Shown here: positions 30,001 to 36,922 of the stretch, piece after piece
Position numbering within the stretch: position 1 is the first letter of the stretch
How the letters are laid out: every line of letters begins with the position of its first letter
NCBI GenBank assembly: GCA_017647225.1
Contig: JAGCLA010000010.1
Span: forward strand, 1-37,997
Origin: Bacteroidaceae bacterium
GTDB taxonomy: Bacteria > Bacteroidota > Bacteroidia > Bacteroidales > Bacteroidaceae
Length of the DNA: 37,997 bases
Direction: 5' to 3'
The notes under the pieces: generated by a model
What the model was told of the DNA's origin: nothing
Seen by the model: the letters and a program-made list of their open reading frames with translations, nothing else
Database searches by the model: none
Translations under genes and position numbers: made by a program

Positions 30001-31337
30001 CGGCAGGTTCGGACAATATAGTTGCTGAAAATGGCGCTGTTGTCGATTTCTTGCTCAGCCTTGTAGGTGATGAGGGTAAGTTGTCGTTGCATACTGTTGA
30101 TGGTAGTATTGATGGCGAAAACTATTCGGCTCTGCCAATGGTGGTAACTCCGGGCAAGGGCTTTGCGGTTGTATTACGCGGCGCTCCGGGCTATGCATGT
30201 AGTGAACTTGTTGTACGTCATGGTTTTAATATCGATGGCGAACAGATGGTGAACGGGAATGCTCAATGGCGCGAGGATGTCTTGCCTGTTGTTGAAGGCA
30301 AGGCTGTTGTTGATGCTTCGCTTGTCGATGGCGATGTCGTGCTATCGGCAAAATTTGCACCCGAGGCAAACTCTGAATGGCAGCTTGTGTTCAGTGACGA
30401 GTTCAATGCCGAAGACTATTCACAGCCTGTGGACGAGAAGTGGATGCGTTGTCAGCGCTATGGTGCTACATGGAACCGCTGGTTGAGCGACAGCGAAGAG
30501 GTCATTTATCTGCAAGGCGGCGATTTGGTGGCACGTGCCATACCTAATCCCGACAAGGTCAATGACCCTGTTGACATGATTACAGGCGGTATCAAGAGCA
30601 ACAAACGTTTCGGATTTACTTACGGCTATGTCGAGGCGCGTATAAAGTCAAATCCTTGGACTGGAAACTTCCCTGCTTTCTGGATGATGCCCGAAGATCA
30701 GAGTGCCGGTTGGCCTGACTGCGGCGAAATCGATATATGGGAAACCATTGACGCACAGGAGCGTTCTTGGCATACCGTACACAGCAATTGGACATACGAC
30801 CTTGGAAAAACCAATAATCCGCAATCAAGCTTTAATGTTTATACACCTCATGACCGTTACCATACATATGGGTTGGAATGGGACGAAACATCATTGGTGT
30901 GGTATGTTGATGGCAAGAAGGTCGCTGAATATGTAAAATCAACCGATGCATCACATCTTGACCAGGGACAGTGGCCTTTTGACAAGCATTTCCATTTGAT
31001 ACTCAACCAGAGTGTGGGAAACAATGCGTGGGCTGCCAATGCCGATATAACACATACTTATGAAACACGTTTTGACTGGGTGCGTGTGTATCAGAAACCA
31101 GGTATGAAGAATACGCAGGGTACTGTTACAGCCGTTGATGCCATTGTTGAGGAAAACGAGCCGCTTGTTGAGGTCGTCGATGGTGGCGTAAAGGTGTCTG
31201 TCGTAGCGCCCGAAGCCGTTCTCGTATATGACCTTGCAGGACGTGTCATCGTGGAAAAAGATGTCGTGGATTCGGCTTGTATCGCTTTGCAGCAGGGTGT
31301 ATATGTCGTATGTGGCAAGACTGTTCTTGTCAAGTGA
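27081..31337 (+). CDS. Secreted bifunctional GH27 alpha-galactosidase / GH16 endo-glycanase
   Basis: 1418 residues. A signal peptide (1-20) precedes a GH27 module (about 22-393) that starts PPLMGWSSWNTYG, with nucleophile Asp157 in FIKIDYCG and acid/base Asp219 in SWRTTEDI. A CBM6/35-like beta-sandwich (about 396-535) begins TVYEAETAW. Two related modules of about 260-290 residues follow (540-830, 833-1094), each with a GEVED-like DxNxDG turn (YIDYGQDGVF, YIDLNNDGRF) and a second half carrying VRHGFNIDGE/VLHGHNLDGE. The GH16 module (about 1097-1340) has the ExDxxE site Glu1216-Asp1218-Glu1221 in GEIDIWE. A type IX-like tail (VLVYDLAGRVI) ends the protein. GH27 removes alpha-galactose and GH16 cuts internal beta-linkages in glucans or galactans; the substrate is unknown. 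Two full catalytic modules in one chain suggest sequential attack on a galactose-capped polymer. Confidence 0.88.
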   Translation: MRKFITSLFVALALPFVASAENPPLMGWSSWNTYGFQINDSVIQAQADFMVNLGFKDCGYNHINIDDGFFGGRDKDGNLLIHEERFPNGLRGLVDYIHGKGLKAGIYSDAGRNTCASYWGKPKDEIGRGVGLYGHDEADLDLYFNPEKLNFDFIKIDYCGADANNNDEGLDLNVEQRYKEIAEAIAKVGRDDITWNICRWAFPGTWVCDIVDSWRTTEDIYLGWESVKSIINQSLYLSAYTSYGHYNDMDMLEVGRGLTEEEDKTHFGMWCIMSSPLLIGCDMNDIKGNALELMQNKELIALNQNTLGLQAYVAKRENGGYVLVKDVDEKYGLNRAVAFYNPTDAELSMSIDFSQLDLAGEVLVRDLFEKKNVGIYEGSLVVTVPAHGTRIYRLEAQERLERTVYEAETAWLSCYQELKNHETEGTATYLESSFCSGGVKVGWLGGKAENDLQWRNVYSENGGEYALRVYFVTGEDRTMKLSVNNGNAISYTGNSGGWSTVGYAEFDVVLEKGENVVRLFNDNGYMGDIDKLVLVNKNVADEVEYYPIVFDKAQDYTHSSRRLKSVSLGGQQLQLPTPLKMYSKIDEPCFNAKAGETLAPAFDFSGTWMNGFVYIDYGQDGVFDVEQNSDGSLGEGCDAVAFSYAEPELNSGKGYNSNGVSVSNSNVLNPPAFTLPADLAPGFYQMRYKVDWASIDPAGRAEDGNGIINNGGAICDVLLNVHEDNGALAVVAENGALLAENGSQLPSTVHFGTPLAVKVVPDNGYCLDYVRVLHGHNLDGEESICGVAQYRELQFPAYMLNGDVITLPAEYIDGDVKLTAHFVQVQGGESGEGYAVSFDKNATVGENRNITIGINSEVIEINGNSVYNDFTTKSVPLYSTRNILLNIDGVEGKDAYMYIDLNNDGRFSVMLNNDGTPALSSELVAFSCYNGKNSEGETAESGVLESVPVYRLDKVLPNGVYRVRLILDNNNINPAGSDNIVAENGAVVDFLLSLVGDEGKLSLHTVDGSIDGENYSALPMVVTPGKGFAVVLRGAPGYACSELVVRHGFNIDGEQMVNGNAQWREDVLPVVEGKAVVDASLVDGDVVLSAKFAPEANSEWQLVFSDEFNAEDYSQPVDEKWMRCQRYGATWNRWLSDSEEVIYLQGGDLVARAIPNPDKVNDPVDMITGGIKSNKRFGFTYGYVEARIKSNPWTGNFPAFWMMPEDQSAGWPDCGEIDIWETIDAQERSWHTVHSNWTYDLGKTNNPQSSFNVYTPHDRYHTYGLEWDETSLVWYVDGKKVAEYVKSTDASHLDQGQWPFDKHFHLILNQSVGNNAWAANADITHTYETRFDWVRVYQKPGMKNTQGTVTAVDAIVEENEPLVEVVDGGVKVSVVAPEAVLVYDLAGRVIVEKDVVDSACIALQQGVYVVCGKTVLVK

Positions 31338-31389
31338 ATCGGCATGTCTGTTATATGTGAAACCGCATTAAGCAGTAAAGGATTATATG

Positions 31390-31427
31390 AAAATCGGCAG
31401 TCGGGTAATCCCCTGACTGCCGATTTT
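31390..31427 (+). terminator. Terminator after the GH27-GH16 gene
   Basis: A 13-bp stem AAAATCGGCAGTC/GACTGCCGATTTT with further inner G-C pairs, followed by a T-rich stretch (TTTATTTTTCTTTT). Confidence 0.88.
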
Positions 31428-31471
31428 AAGTTTATTTTTCTTTTCTTGATATAATAATGCCTCTTTATGGG

Positions 31472-31502
31472 TTGTATTTTCGGTTGAAATGCACTATCTT
31501 TG
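31472..31502 (+). promoter_or_regulatory. Promoter of the bamD-rpoZ-DUF4293 operon
   Basis: TTG (31472-31474), 20 bases, TATCTTTG (31495-31502) followed by CA. The leader to the ATG is about 65 bases. Confidence 0.7.
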
Positions 31503-31574
31503 CAAAGTTTTATTTTGCGAGAATAAGGTTCGCTTGTCGGGTAAAGCCAATGTAAACTTGGTTTTGGTGGAAGA

Positions 31575-32387
31575 ATGAGAAAAGTAGCTTACATACTGTT
31601 GCTTGCCATGGTGGCTTTTACATCTTGTGATTCGTTCAACAAGGTGTACAAGTCTTCTGACATCGAGTATAAGTATGAAGCCGCAAAAGCTTATTATTTC
31701 GAAGGCGATTATTCCAAAGCATCGGACTTGCTCGAAACAATGGTTACAATGCTGAAGGGTGGTGACAAGGCCGAGGAGTCTTTGATACTGCTTGCGCGTT
31801 GTTATTACAATTCCAAGGATTTTGAAACTGCATCGCAGTATTTCAAGGTGTATTACACAAATTATCCGAGAGGCGAGTTTGCCGAATATGCACGTTTCTA
31901 TTCGGGAAAGTCACTTTTTGAGGGAATTACCGAGCCGGAACTTGACCAGACGAATACTTATCAGGCAATAAACGAGTTGCAGCTCTTTTTGGAGTACTAT
32001 CCATATAGCGATTATCGTAACGAATCGCAGGATATGATTCTGAGAATGCATGAACTGCTCGTTGAGAAAGAGTATCTTTCGGCGAAACTCTACTATGAGC
32101 TTGGCGATTACATGGCTTATATGGGTAACAACTATCAGGCATGTATAATAACAGCCCAGAACGTGATGAACGATTATCCTTATACAGCGTTCCGCGAAGA
32201 CCTTTCGATACTTATTCTCAGAGCGCGTTATAAGATGGCTTTACATAGCGTGGAAAGCAAGAAAATGGAACGCTATCGCGCAACTATTGATGAATACTAT
32301 GCCTTCAAGACCGAGTTTCCAGAAAGCCAATATCTGAAGGAGGCCGACAAATATTATAAAGAGGCGATGAAAATTGTTAAGGATTGA
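31575..32387 (+). CDS. bamD: Outer-membrane assembly lipoprotein BamD
   Basis: 270 residues, normal length. The signal peptide ends in the lipobox AFTSC (Cys18). The rest is helical, with tetratricopeptide pairs such as KYEAAKAYYFEGDYSKASDL and YYNSKDFETASQYFKVYYTN, matching the five-TPR BamD/YfiO fold. BamD is the essential periplasmic lipoprotein that, with the BamA barrel, folds outer-membrane proteins. bamD followed by the RNA polymerase omega subunit and a DUF4293 gene is an order I recall from Bacteroides, which supports the call. The upstream promoter is strong by consensus. Confidence 0.93.
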   Translation: MRKVAYILLLAMVAFTSCDSFNKVYKSSDIEYKYEAAKAYYFEGDYSKASDLLETMVTMLKGGDKAEESLILLARCYYNSKDFETASQYFKVYYTNYPRGEFAEYARFYSGKSLFEGITEPELDQTNTYQAINELQLFLEYYPYSDYRNESQDMILRMHELLVEKEYLSAKLYYELGDYMAYMGNNYQACIITAQNVMNDYPYTAFREDLSILILRARYKMALHSVESKKMERYRATIDEYYAFKTEFPESQYLKEADKYYKEAMKIVKD

Positions 32388-32409
32388 CGAAATTAAATTT
32401 TAAGATAAA

Positions 32410-32745
32410 ATGGATTACAAAAAGACAAATGCTCCAACAAACACTGTCACACGTGATATGGCAGACTTTGTAAATGAGACAGGTAATGTTTATGAATCGG
32501 TTGCCATCATCGGCAAGCGTTCAAATCAGATTGCAGCTGAAATGAAAGAGGAACTTCTCAAGAAGTTGAACGAGTTCTCTTCATCAACAGACAATCTCGA
32601 GGAACAGTTCGAAAATCATGAGCAGATTGAGATTTCACGTTACTACGAGAGATTGCCAAAGCCTACATTGATTGCTGCACAGGAGTTTCTTGAGGATAAG
32701 GTTTACTTCCGCGATCCTGCCAAGGATGTAGAAGAGGAGGCTTAA
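32410..32745 (+). CDS. rpoZ: RNA polymerase omega subunit, Bacteroidetes type
   Basis: 111 residues, 22 bases after bamD. The core SVAIIGKRSNQIAAEMKEEL near residues 30-49 is the omega/Rpb6 signature (xxRAxQI-like), which clamps the C-terminus of the beta' subunit and aids RNA polymerase assembly. The N-terminal MDYKKTNAPTNTVTRDMADF and the acidic C-terminus (KDVEEEA) are typical of Bacteroidetes omegas, which differ enough from proteobacterial RpoZ to be often labelled hypothetical. Its place in an operon with an outer-membrane assembly gene couples two essential processes. Confidence 0.85.
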   Translation: MDYKKTNAPTNTVTRDMADFVNETGNVYESVAIIGKRSNQIAAEMKEELLKKLNEFSSSTDNLEEQFENHEQIEISRYYERLPKPTLIAAQEFLEDKVYFRDPAKDVEEEA

Positions 32746-32761
32746 AATCTGATTTAAGAGT

Positions 32762-33229
32762 ATGAAATTCCGTTTCTACCAATTGCTCTATGCAGTAACG
32801 ATAGCTCTTCTGGTTATTGCGCTTGTAAAGCCTGTAATCAACATCGTTGAGCCCAATGGCGCAACATCGATAATGAGCAACTTCGGTTACGCGACAGTTG
32901 ACGGTGCCGTTTCGCGTGCAGTGGTGGCACTTGGCGTAGTGCTGATAGCGGCTGTGGCTGTAAATGTCTTTGCCCTGTTTGTGTCGCTGTTCAGTAATTT
33001 TGCGTTGCAGAAGAGAAGCACAATACTGTCAATGTTGCTTATTGCAGGATATTATATCCTCTTGCTCGTGTATCTGTTGATACTTACAGATGGTGCGGCG
33101 GTCGTTATGCTATGGCCAATGTTCATGCCTTTGTTGGCTCTTGCAGCCGGAGCAATGACTTTTGCTCTTGTACGTCGTCAGGAGGCAAAGATAATAGCAA
33201 AGGCTTTGGGCTTCAGATTGAGAGATTGA
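32762..33229 (+). CDS. DUF4293 family membrane protein
   Basis: 155 residues with four predicted membrane segments (about residues 7-27, 55-80, 89-109 and 115-137) and a short basic C-terminus. No catalytic motif is visible. DUF4293 proteins of this size follow bamD-rpoZ in Bacteroidetes; the function is unknown. It starts 16 bases after rpoZ and is followed by a terminator hairpin 16 bases after its stop, so it closes the operon. Confidence 0.78.
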   Translation: MKFRFYQLLYAVTIALLVIALVKPVINIVEPNGATSIMSNFGYATVDGAVSRAVVALGVVLIAAVAVNVFALFVSLFSNFALQKRSTILSMLLIAGYYILLLVYLLILTDGAAVVMLWPMFMPLLALAAGAMTFALVRRQEAKIIAKALGFRLRD

Positions 33230-33245
33230 TAGACAAGTATATTAT

Positions 33246-33278
33246 AAAAAGGTGCATTGCAAGGCAGTGCACCTTTTT
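33246..33278 (+). terminator. Terminator between DUF4293 gene and bcp
   Basis: AAAAAGGTGCA/TGCACCTTTTT plus four inner pairs (one G-U) and an AAG loop gives a 15-bp stem that carries its own T-run. It lies only 15 bases before the bcp ATG and overlaps an in-frame upstream start at 33252, which argues against that longer start. Confidence 0.85.
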
Positions 33279-33293
33279 AATGATTTAAGAAAA

Positions 33294-33737
33294 ATGTTGA
33301 AGGTTGGTGACAAGGTTCCGGATTTTCTTGGAACAGACGAGGCCGGAAATGAAATTCGTGTAAGTGACTATTGCGGTCGTAAGCTTGTGGTATATTTCTA
33401 TCCCAAAGACAGCACGCCCGGCTGTACGGCCGAGGCCTGCTCTTTGCGTGACGGCATGGACGAACTTGTGGAGGCAGGTTATGCCGTTGTGGGTGTGAGT
33501 GCCGACAGTGCAGCGTCGCATATGCGTTTCAAGGAGAAACAGCAGCTTAATTTTCCTCTTGTGGCAGATGTTGACAAAACCGTGATAATGGCATTTGGTG
33601 CGTGGGGAGAAAAGAAAATGGCAGGAAGAACCTATATGGGTATAATCCGTTCGACATTCGTTATATCAGACGGTGTTGTAGAACGTGTTATAACAAAGGT
33701 GGATACAAAGAATGCCGCTCATCAAATACTTTCGTAA
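33294..33737 (+). CDS. bcp: Thiol peroxidase of the BCP/PrxQ type
   Basis: 147 residues from ATG 33294, starting MLKVGDKVPDF like the family. A start at 33252 would add 14 residues encoded within a terminator hairpin and is rejected. The peroxidatic Cys44 sits in FYPKDSTPGCT and the resolving Cys49 five residues later (AEACSLRD), the atypical 2-Cys PrxQ arrangement that reduces peroxides with thioredoxin. A Thr and an Arg of the active site (STPGCT, SLRDG/IIRST) are present. It starts right behind a terminator with no visible promoter, so it depends on read-through or an unrecognised promoter. mscS follows after 27 bases. Confidence 0.93.
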   Translation: MLKVGDKVPDFLGTDEAGNEIRVSDYCGRKLVVYFYPKDSTPGCTAEACSLRDGMDELVEAGYAVVGVSADSAASHMRFKEKQQLNFPLVADVDKTVIMAFGAWGEKKMAGRTYMGIIRSTFVISDGVVERVITKVDTKNAAHQILS

Positions 33738-33764
33738 AAGTACAATATAGATAATTCTATTACT

Positions 33765-34682
33765 ATGATTTGGGATTTTGTTATGATGACCGCGACGGCT
33801 GTTGCTGATTCTGTTGCAACGGTGTCGAAGTCGATGAATGTTTCAGAGGCTATTGAAACACTCTCTGGTCTTACACTTGGTGAAGTGTTGCATGCAACAA
33901 CCGATTTAGCCGTTTCTATAGTCGGCAAAATCATCAAGCTGCTTCTTATATGGTATATAGGACGTTGGTTGTCAAGACGTCTGATAAAGGTAATAAAGGT
34001 GGTGATGGAAAGACGCGATGTGAATCTTTCTATCCGCTCGTTCGTGTCAAGTCTGCTCGATGTCGTTACTATGGCTATCATCATAATAATGATAATAAGC
34101 GTTCTTGGTATAGATACATCTTCGTTTATCGCTCTTTTTGCTTCGGCCGGTGTTGCTGTCGGTATGGCGTTGAGCGGCACATTGCAGAACTTTGCAGGTG
34201 GTGTGATAATCCTTCTGTTCCGTCCGTTCAAGGTCGGTGACTTTATCGAGGCGCAGGGCGTTGCAGGTACTGTAAGAGAAATACAGATGTTCAATACACT
34301 TGTTGCTACAGGCGACAACAAAATCATTCTTTTGCCTAACGGCCCTGTTTCAACAGGCATAATAAACAACTATTCCCGTGAAACTGTACGTCGTGTTGAT
34401 TTGGTGTATTCAATCAGCTATGGCGACGATTTTGAAAAGGCTAAAGAGGTCTTGATGCGTCTTATAAGCGAAGATGCACGTATTCTTGGCAATCCGGCTC
34501 CTGCAATAGCTCTCAGCTCTTTGGCTGCAAGCTCTATCGATATATCTGTTAAGGTGTGGAGTAAGCAGGAAGATTATTGGGGTGTGATGTTTGATATGAA
34601 TAAAAAGGTTTATGAAACATTCCCTAAAGAGGGACTGAACTTCCCTTATCAGACATTTACTGTTAATGTGACAAAAGAGTAA
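33765..34682 (+). CDS. mscS: Small-conductance mechanosensitive channel (MscS family)
   Basis: 305 residues, the size of E. coli MscS (286). Three membrane segments are visible: about 45-64, 95-116 and 120-150. The last is the pore-lining TM3 rich in Gly and Ala (FASAGVAVGMALSGTLQNFA), followed by the beta domain (FKVGDFIEAQGVAGTVREIQ) and the C-terminal cage domain (RRVDLVYSISYGDDFEKAKE). The channel opens when membrane tension rises after osmotic downshock and releases solutes. It lies between bcp and a SulP transporter with short gaps (27 and 19 bases), probably one stress/transport unit. Confidence 0.93.
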   Translation: MIWDFVMMTATAVADSVATVSKSMNVSEAIETLSGLTLGEVLHATTDLAVSIVGKIIKLLLIWYIGRWLSRRLIKVIKVVMERRDVNLSIRSFVSSLLDVVTMAIIIIMIISVLGIDTSSFIALFASAGVAVGMALSGTLQNFAGGVIILLFRPFKVGDFIEAQGVAGTVREIQMFNTLVATGDNKIILLPNGPVSTGIINNYSRETVRRVDLVYSISYGDDFEKAKEVLMRLISEDARILGNPAPAIALSSLAASSIDISVKVWSKQEDYWGVMFDMNKKVYETFPKEGLNFPYQTFTVNVTKE

Positions 34683-34701
34683 TTAAAAACACAAAATAAT
34701 C

Positions 34702-36396
34702 ATGAAAGTAAAGAATTTGATTGATTTTCATCCGAAGTTCTTCGAGACATTGAAGGGCTATTCGCGTGATAAGTTCGCGTCAGATGTCATGGCGGGAATT
34801 ATTGTCGGTATTGTGGCCATTCCTTTGGCTATCGCTTTTGGTATCGCAAGTGGTGTAGGCCCTGCCGAGGGTCTTATGACTGCTGTTATTGCAGGTCTGC
34901 TGATATCGATGTTCGGTGGTTCAAGAGTGCAGATAGGTGGCCCAACAGGTGCGTTTATCATCATTATCTACGGTGTTATACAGCAATATGGTCTTGGTGG
35001 TCTGGCTATAGCGACCATTATGGCGGGTGTGATGCTTGTGGTTATGGGACTCTGCCGTCTTGGAACAATTATTAAGTTTATGCCTTATCCTATCATAATA
35101 GGTTTTACAGGCGGTATAGCAATAACAATTTTCTCTACACAGATAAACGACCTCTTCGGTATGGGTATAGAGAATGTGCCTGCCAACTTTATCGACAAGT
35201 GGGTGTGCTATTTCTCGAACATCGGAAATATCGATGCCTGGAGTGCCGGAATGGGAATACTCAGCGTGGCATTGATAGCTGTTACACCAAAGTTCTCAAA
35301 GAAGATACCGGGCTCGTTGTTGGCTATCGTGGTTATGACAGTTGTGGCTCTGTTGCTTAAGGAGTATGCCGGTGTGACATCTATAAAGACTATTGGCGAT
35401 TTATATACCTTGCCAAAGGGGCTTCCTGCACCGGTTGTGCCTGCGTTGCCTGAGGGTGAATCGTTCTTTGCTACATTGCAGAACCTTGCACCGGTGGCAT
35501 TTACAATTGCAATGCTTGGCGCTATCGAGTCGTTGCTCTCGGCTATGGTTGCCGACGGTGTTATTGGTGACCGCCACAATTCAAATACCGAACTTGTTGG
35601 TCAGGGTGTCGCAAATATCGTTGTTCCTTTCTTCGGTGGTATTCCTGCTACAGGTGCTATTGCGCGTACAATGGCAAACATCAACAACGGTGGCCGTACT
35701 CCTGTTGCCGGAATTGTGCATACGCTTGTTCTTTTGCTCGTGTTGCTGTTCCTCGGTGGTCTTGTAGAGTATATCCCAATGCCATGTCTTGCAGGTGTAC
35801 TTGTAATGGTATCGTACAATATGAGCGGTTGGAGAACGATAGTTTCAATGTGTAAGAGCAGCATGTCGGGTACAAGTGTTCTCTTTGTAACCTTGTTGCT
35901 TACAGTATTCTTTGACCTTACACTTGCTATCGAGGTTGGTCTTGTAATGGCTATCGTGTTGTTTATGAAGCGTGCTATGGAGAGCGCTCATATCTCGGTT
36001 GTACGTAACGAAATGGAGGTACACCACGATGGCGAGAAAGATGAAGTGCTTGCTATCCCTGAAAATACCGAGGTGTTTGAGATTGAAGGTCCTTTCTTCT
36101 TTGGCGTTGCCAACAAGTTCGACGAACTTACACGCGATACCGATGCTATGCCAATCCGTGTGGTGCGAATGAGGAAGGTTACTTTCGTTGATGCGACAGC
36201 GTTGCATAACCTCGAGATATTCATCAAGGCTTCGCACAAGGAAGGTAGAACTATTATCCTCTCGGGTGTGCACGACAATGTTGAGAAATCTTTGCTTAAG
36301 GCCGGTATAGTGATGCTTGTAGGTAAAGACAATGTTTGCTCGAACATACACCTTGCTTTGCAGCGCGCAGCTGAAGTTGCAAAGAATTTGAAGTAA
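34702..36396 (+). CDS. SulP (SLC26) family anion transporter with STAS domain
   Basis: 564 residues. The membrane part begins with the SulP signature (DVMAGIIVGIVAIPLAIAFG then IASGVGPAEGL near 28-57) and has GGPTGAF near 79-85 and 12-14 hydrophobic segments. The GGIPATGAIARTMANINNGG stretch near residues 313-332 is the family's second signature. A cytoplasmic STAS domain fills residues 440-555, with the possible phosphorylation-type segment VTFVDATALHNLE. The family carries sulfate, bicarbonate or other anions, usually with H+ or Na+; the substrate is not readable. It ends a three-gene run with bcp and mscS and is followed by a strong terminator. Confidence 0.9.
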   Translation: MKVKNLIDFHPKFFETLKGYSRDKFASDVMAGIIVGIVAIPLAIAFGIASGVGPAEGLMTAVIAGLLISMFGGSRVQIGGPTGAFIIIIYGVIQQYGLGGLAIATIMAGVMLVVMGLCRLGTIIKFMPYPIIIGFTGGIAITIFSTQINDLFGMGIENVPANFIDKWVCYFSNIGNIDAWSAGMGILSVALIAVTPKFSKKIPGSLLAIVVMTVVALLLKEYAGVTSIKTIGDLYTLPKGLPAPVVPALPEGESFFATLQNLAPVAFTIAMLGAIESLLSAMVADGVIGDRHNSNTELVGQGVANIVVPFFGGIPATGAIARTMANINNGGRTPVAGIVHTLVLLLVLLFLGGLVEYIPMPCLAGVLVMVSYNMSGWRTIVSMCKSSMSGTSVLFVTLLLTVFFDLTLAIEVGLVMAIVLFMKRAMESAHISVVRNEMEVHHDGEKDEVLAIPENTEVFEIEGPFFFGVANKFDELTRDTDAMPIRVVRMRKVTFVDATALHNLEIFIKASHKEGRTIILSGVHDNVEKSLLKAGIVMLVGKDNVCSNIHLALQRAAEVAKNLK

Positions 36397-36421
36397 GAGG
36401 CAAATAATAATTGTATAACAT

Positions 36422-36450
36422 AAAGCGACAGCAATTCTGCTGTCGCTTTT
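36422..36450 (+). terminator. Terminator after the SulP gene
   Basis: A perfect 12-bp stem AAAGCGACAGCA/TGCTGTCGCTTT with loop ATTC, ending TTTT and A-TTT, 25 bases after the stop codon. Confidence 0.9.
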
Positions 36451-36454
36451 ATTT

Positions 36455-36612
36455 GGTAATAATATAGAACTTGACCCGTGACTTGTTTTTTCGCGTACTT
36501 GTCATCCTGAACGAATGTGAAGGATCTCAAAACCGAGTTAAAGAGAGATACTTCGCTCTGTCGGGATGACACTAAGCAAAAAGTGTTCTGGGTCAACAGC
36601 TGTATTATTACC
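36455..36612 (+). repeat. MITE-like fold-back element, copy 2
   Basis: 158 bases. Outer ends GGTAATAATATAG...TTGACCC and GGGTCAACAG...TATTATTACC pair over about 23 bases with a few mismatches. Inside, TGTCATCCTGAACGAATG followed by TGAAGGATCTC pairs with GAGATACTTC...GGGATGACA, forming a second stem. No reading frame. It lies directly behind the SulP terminator and matches copy 1 (22750-22924) in opposite orientation. The inner TCATCCTGA.CGAA...GAAGGATCTC resembles a repeat motif I recall from many bacterial genomes. Confidence 0.8.
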
Positions 36613-36675
36613 AAACCTTTCTTTATAATATAATAAGGTATTGTCTTGTGTATATGCAAGTCGCGGTGGGGTGGT

Positions 36676-36716
36676 GATAAAAAGTAAACGGAGAAAGTTG
36701 AAAAACTTTCTCCGTT
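36676..36716 (-). terminator. Terminator of tRNA-Leu
   Basis: A perfect 13-bp stem AACGGAGAAAGTT/AACTTTCTCCGTT (36687-36716, four-base loop). On the minus strand it is followed by TACTTTTTATC, two bases downstream of the tRNA 3' end, as expected for rho-independent termination. Confidence 0.88.
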
Positions 36717-36717
36717 G

Positions 36718-36799
36718 TACCCAGACCCGGGATCGAACCGGGATGGGTTGCCCCACTGGTGTTTGAGACCAGCGCGTCTACCGATTCCGCCATCTGGGC
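36718..36799 (-). tRNA. tRNA-Leu (anticodon CAA)
   Basis: On the minus strand the cloverleaf is complete: acceptor GCCCAGA/TCTGGGT (first pair G-U), D-arm GGCGGAATCGGTAGACGC, anticodon stem CTGGT/ACCAG with loop CTCAAAC, a class II variable arm (GTGGGGCAACCCAT), and T-arm CCGGG/CCCGG with TTCGATC. Discriminator A is at 36718. The anticodon CAA (plus-strand 36763-36765) reads UUG leucine codons. The 82-nt length and the long variable arm fit leucine. CCA is not encoded (ACAA follows), so it is added after transcription. Confidence 0.97.
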
Positions 36800-36817
36800 A
36801 ACTCTTGATTGCGAGTG

Positions 36818-36848
36818 CAAAGGTAGTGTAATTTTTTATCTGTGCAAA
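36818..36848 (-). promoter_or_regulatory. Promoter of tRNA-Leu
   Basis: On the minus strand TTTG (36845-36848), 19 bases, TACCTTTG (36818-36825) followed by CACTC. This is an exact -33/-7 match with a short leader to the tRNA start at 36799. Confidence 0.75.
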
Positions 36849-36885
36849 GAAAAATAGCTTTTTTTTGAAAAAAAGTTTTATTTAC

Positions 36886-36916
36886 TTGTCTATTCCACCT
36901 GAAAATAGTAATTTTG
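36886..36916 (+). promoter_or_regulatory. Promoter of rplM-rpsI
   Basis: TTG (36886-36888), 20 bases, TAATTTTG (36909-36916) followed by CG. The transcript then has an untranslated leader of about 180 bases. Confidence 0.75.
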
Positions 36917-36922
36917 CGAGCC

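Noticed and set aside
33252-33293. Longer N-terminus for the thiol peroxidase
   Set aside because: These 14 codons lie in and just after a terminator hairpin, and the family begins at MLKVGDKVPDF.
33722-34369. 215-residue minus-strand frame over mscS
   Set aside because: Shadow of the conserved MscS frame; Ile/Thr-rich composition without motifs.
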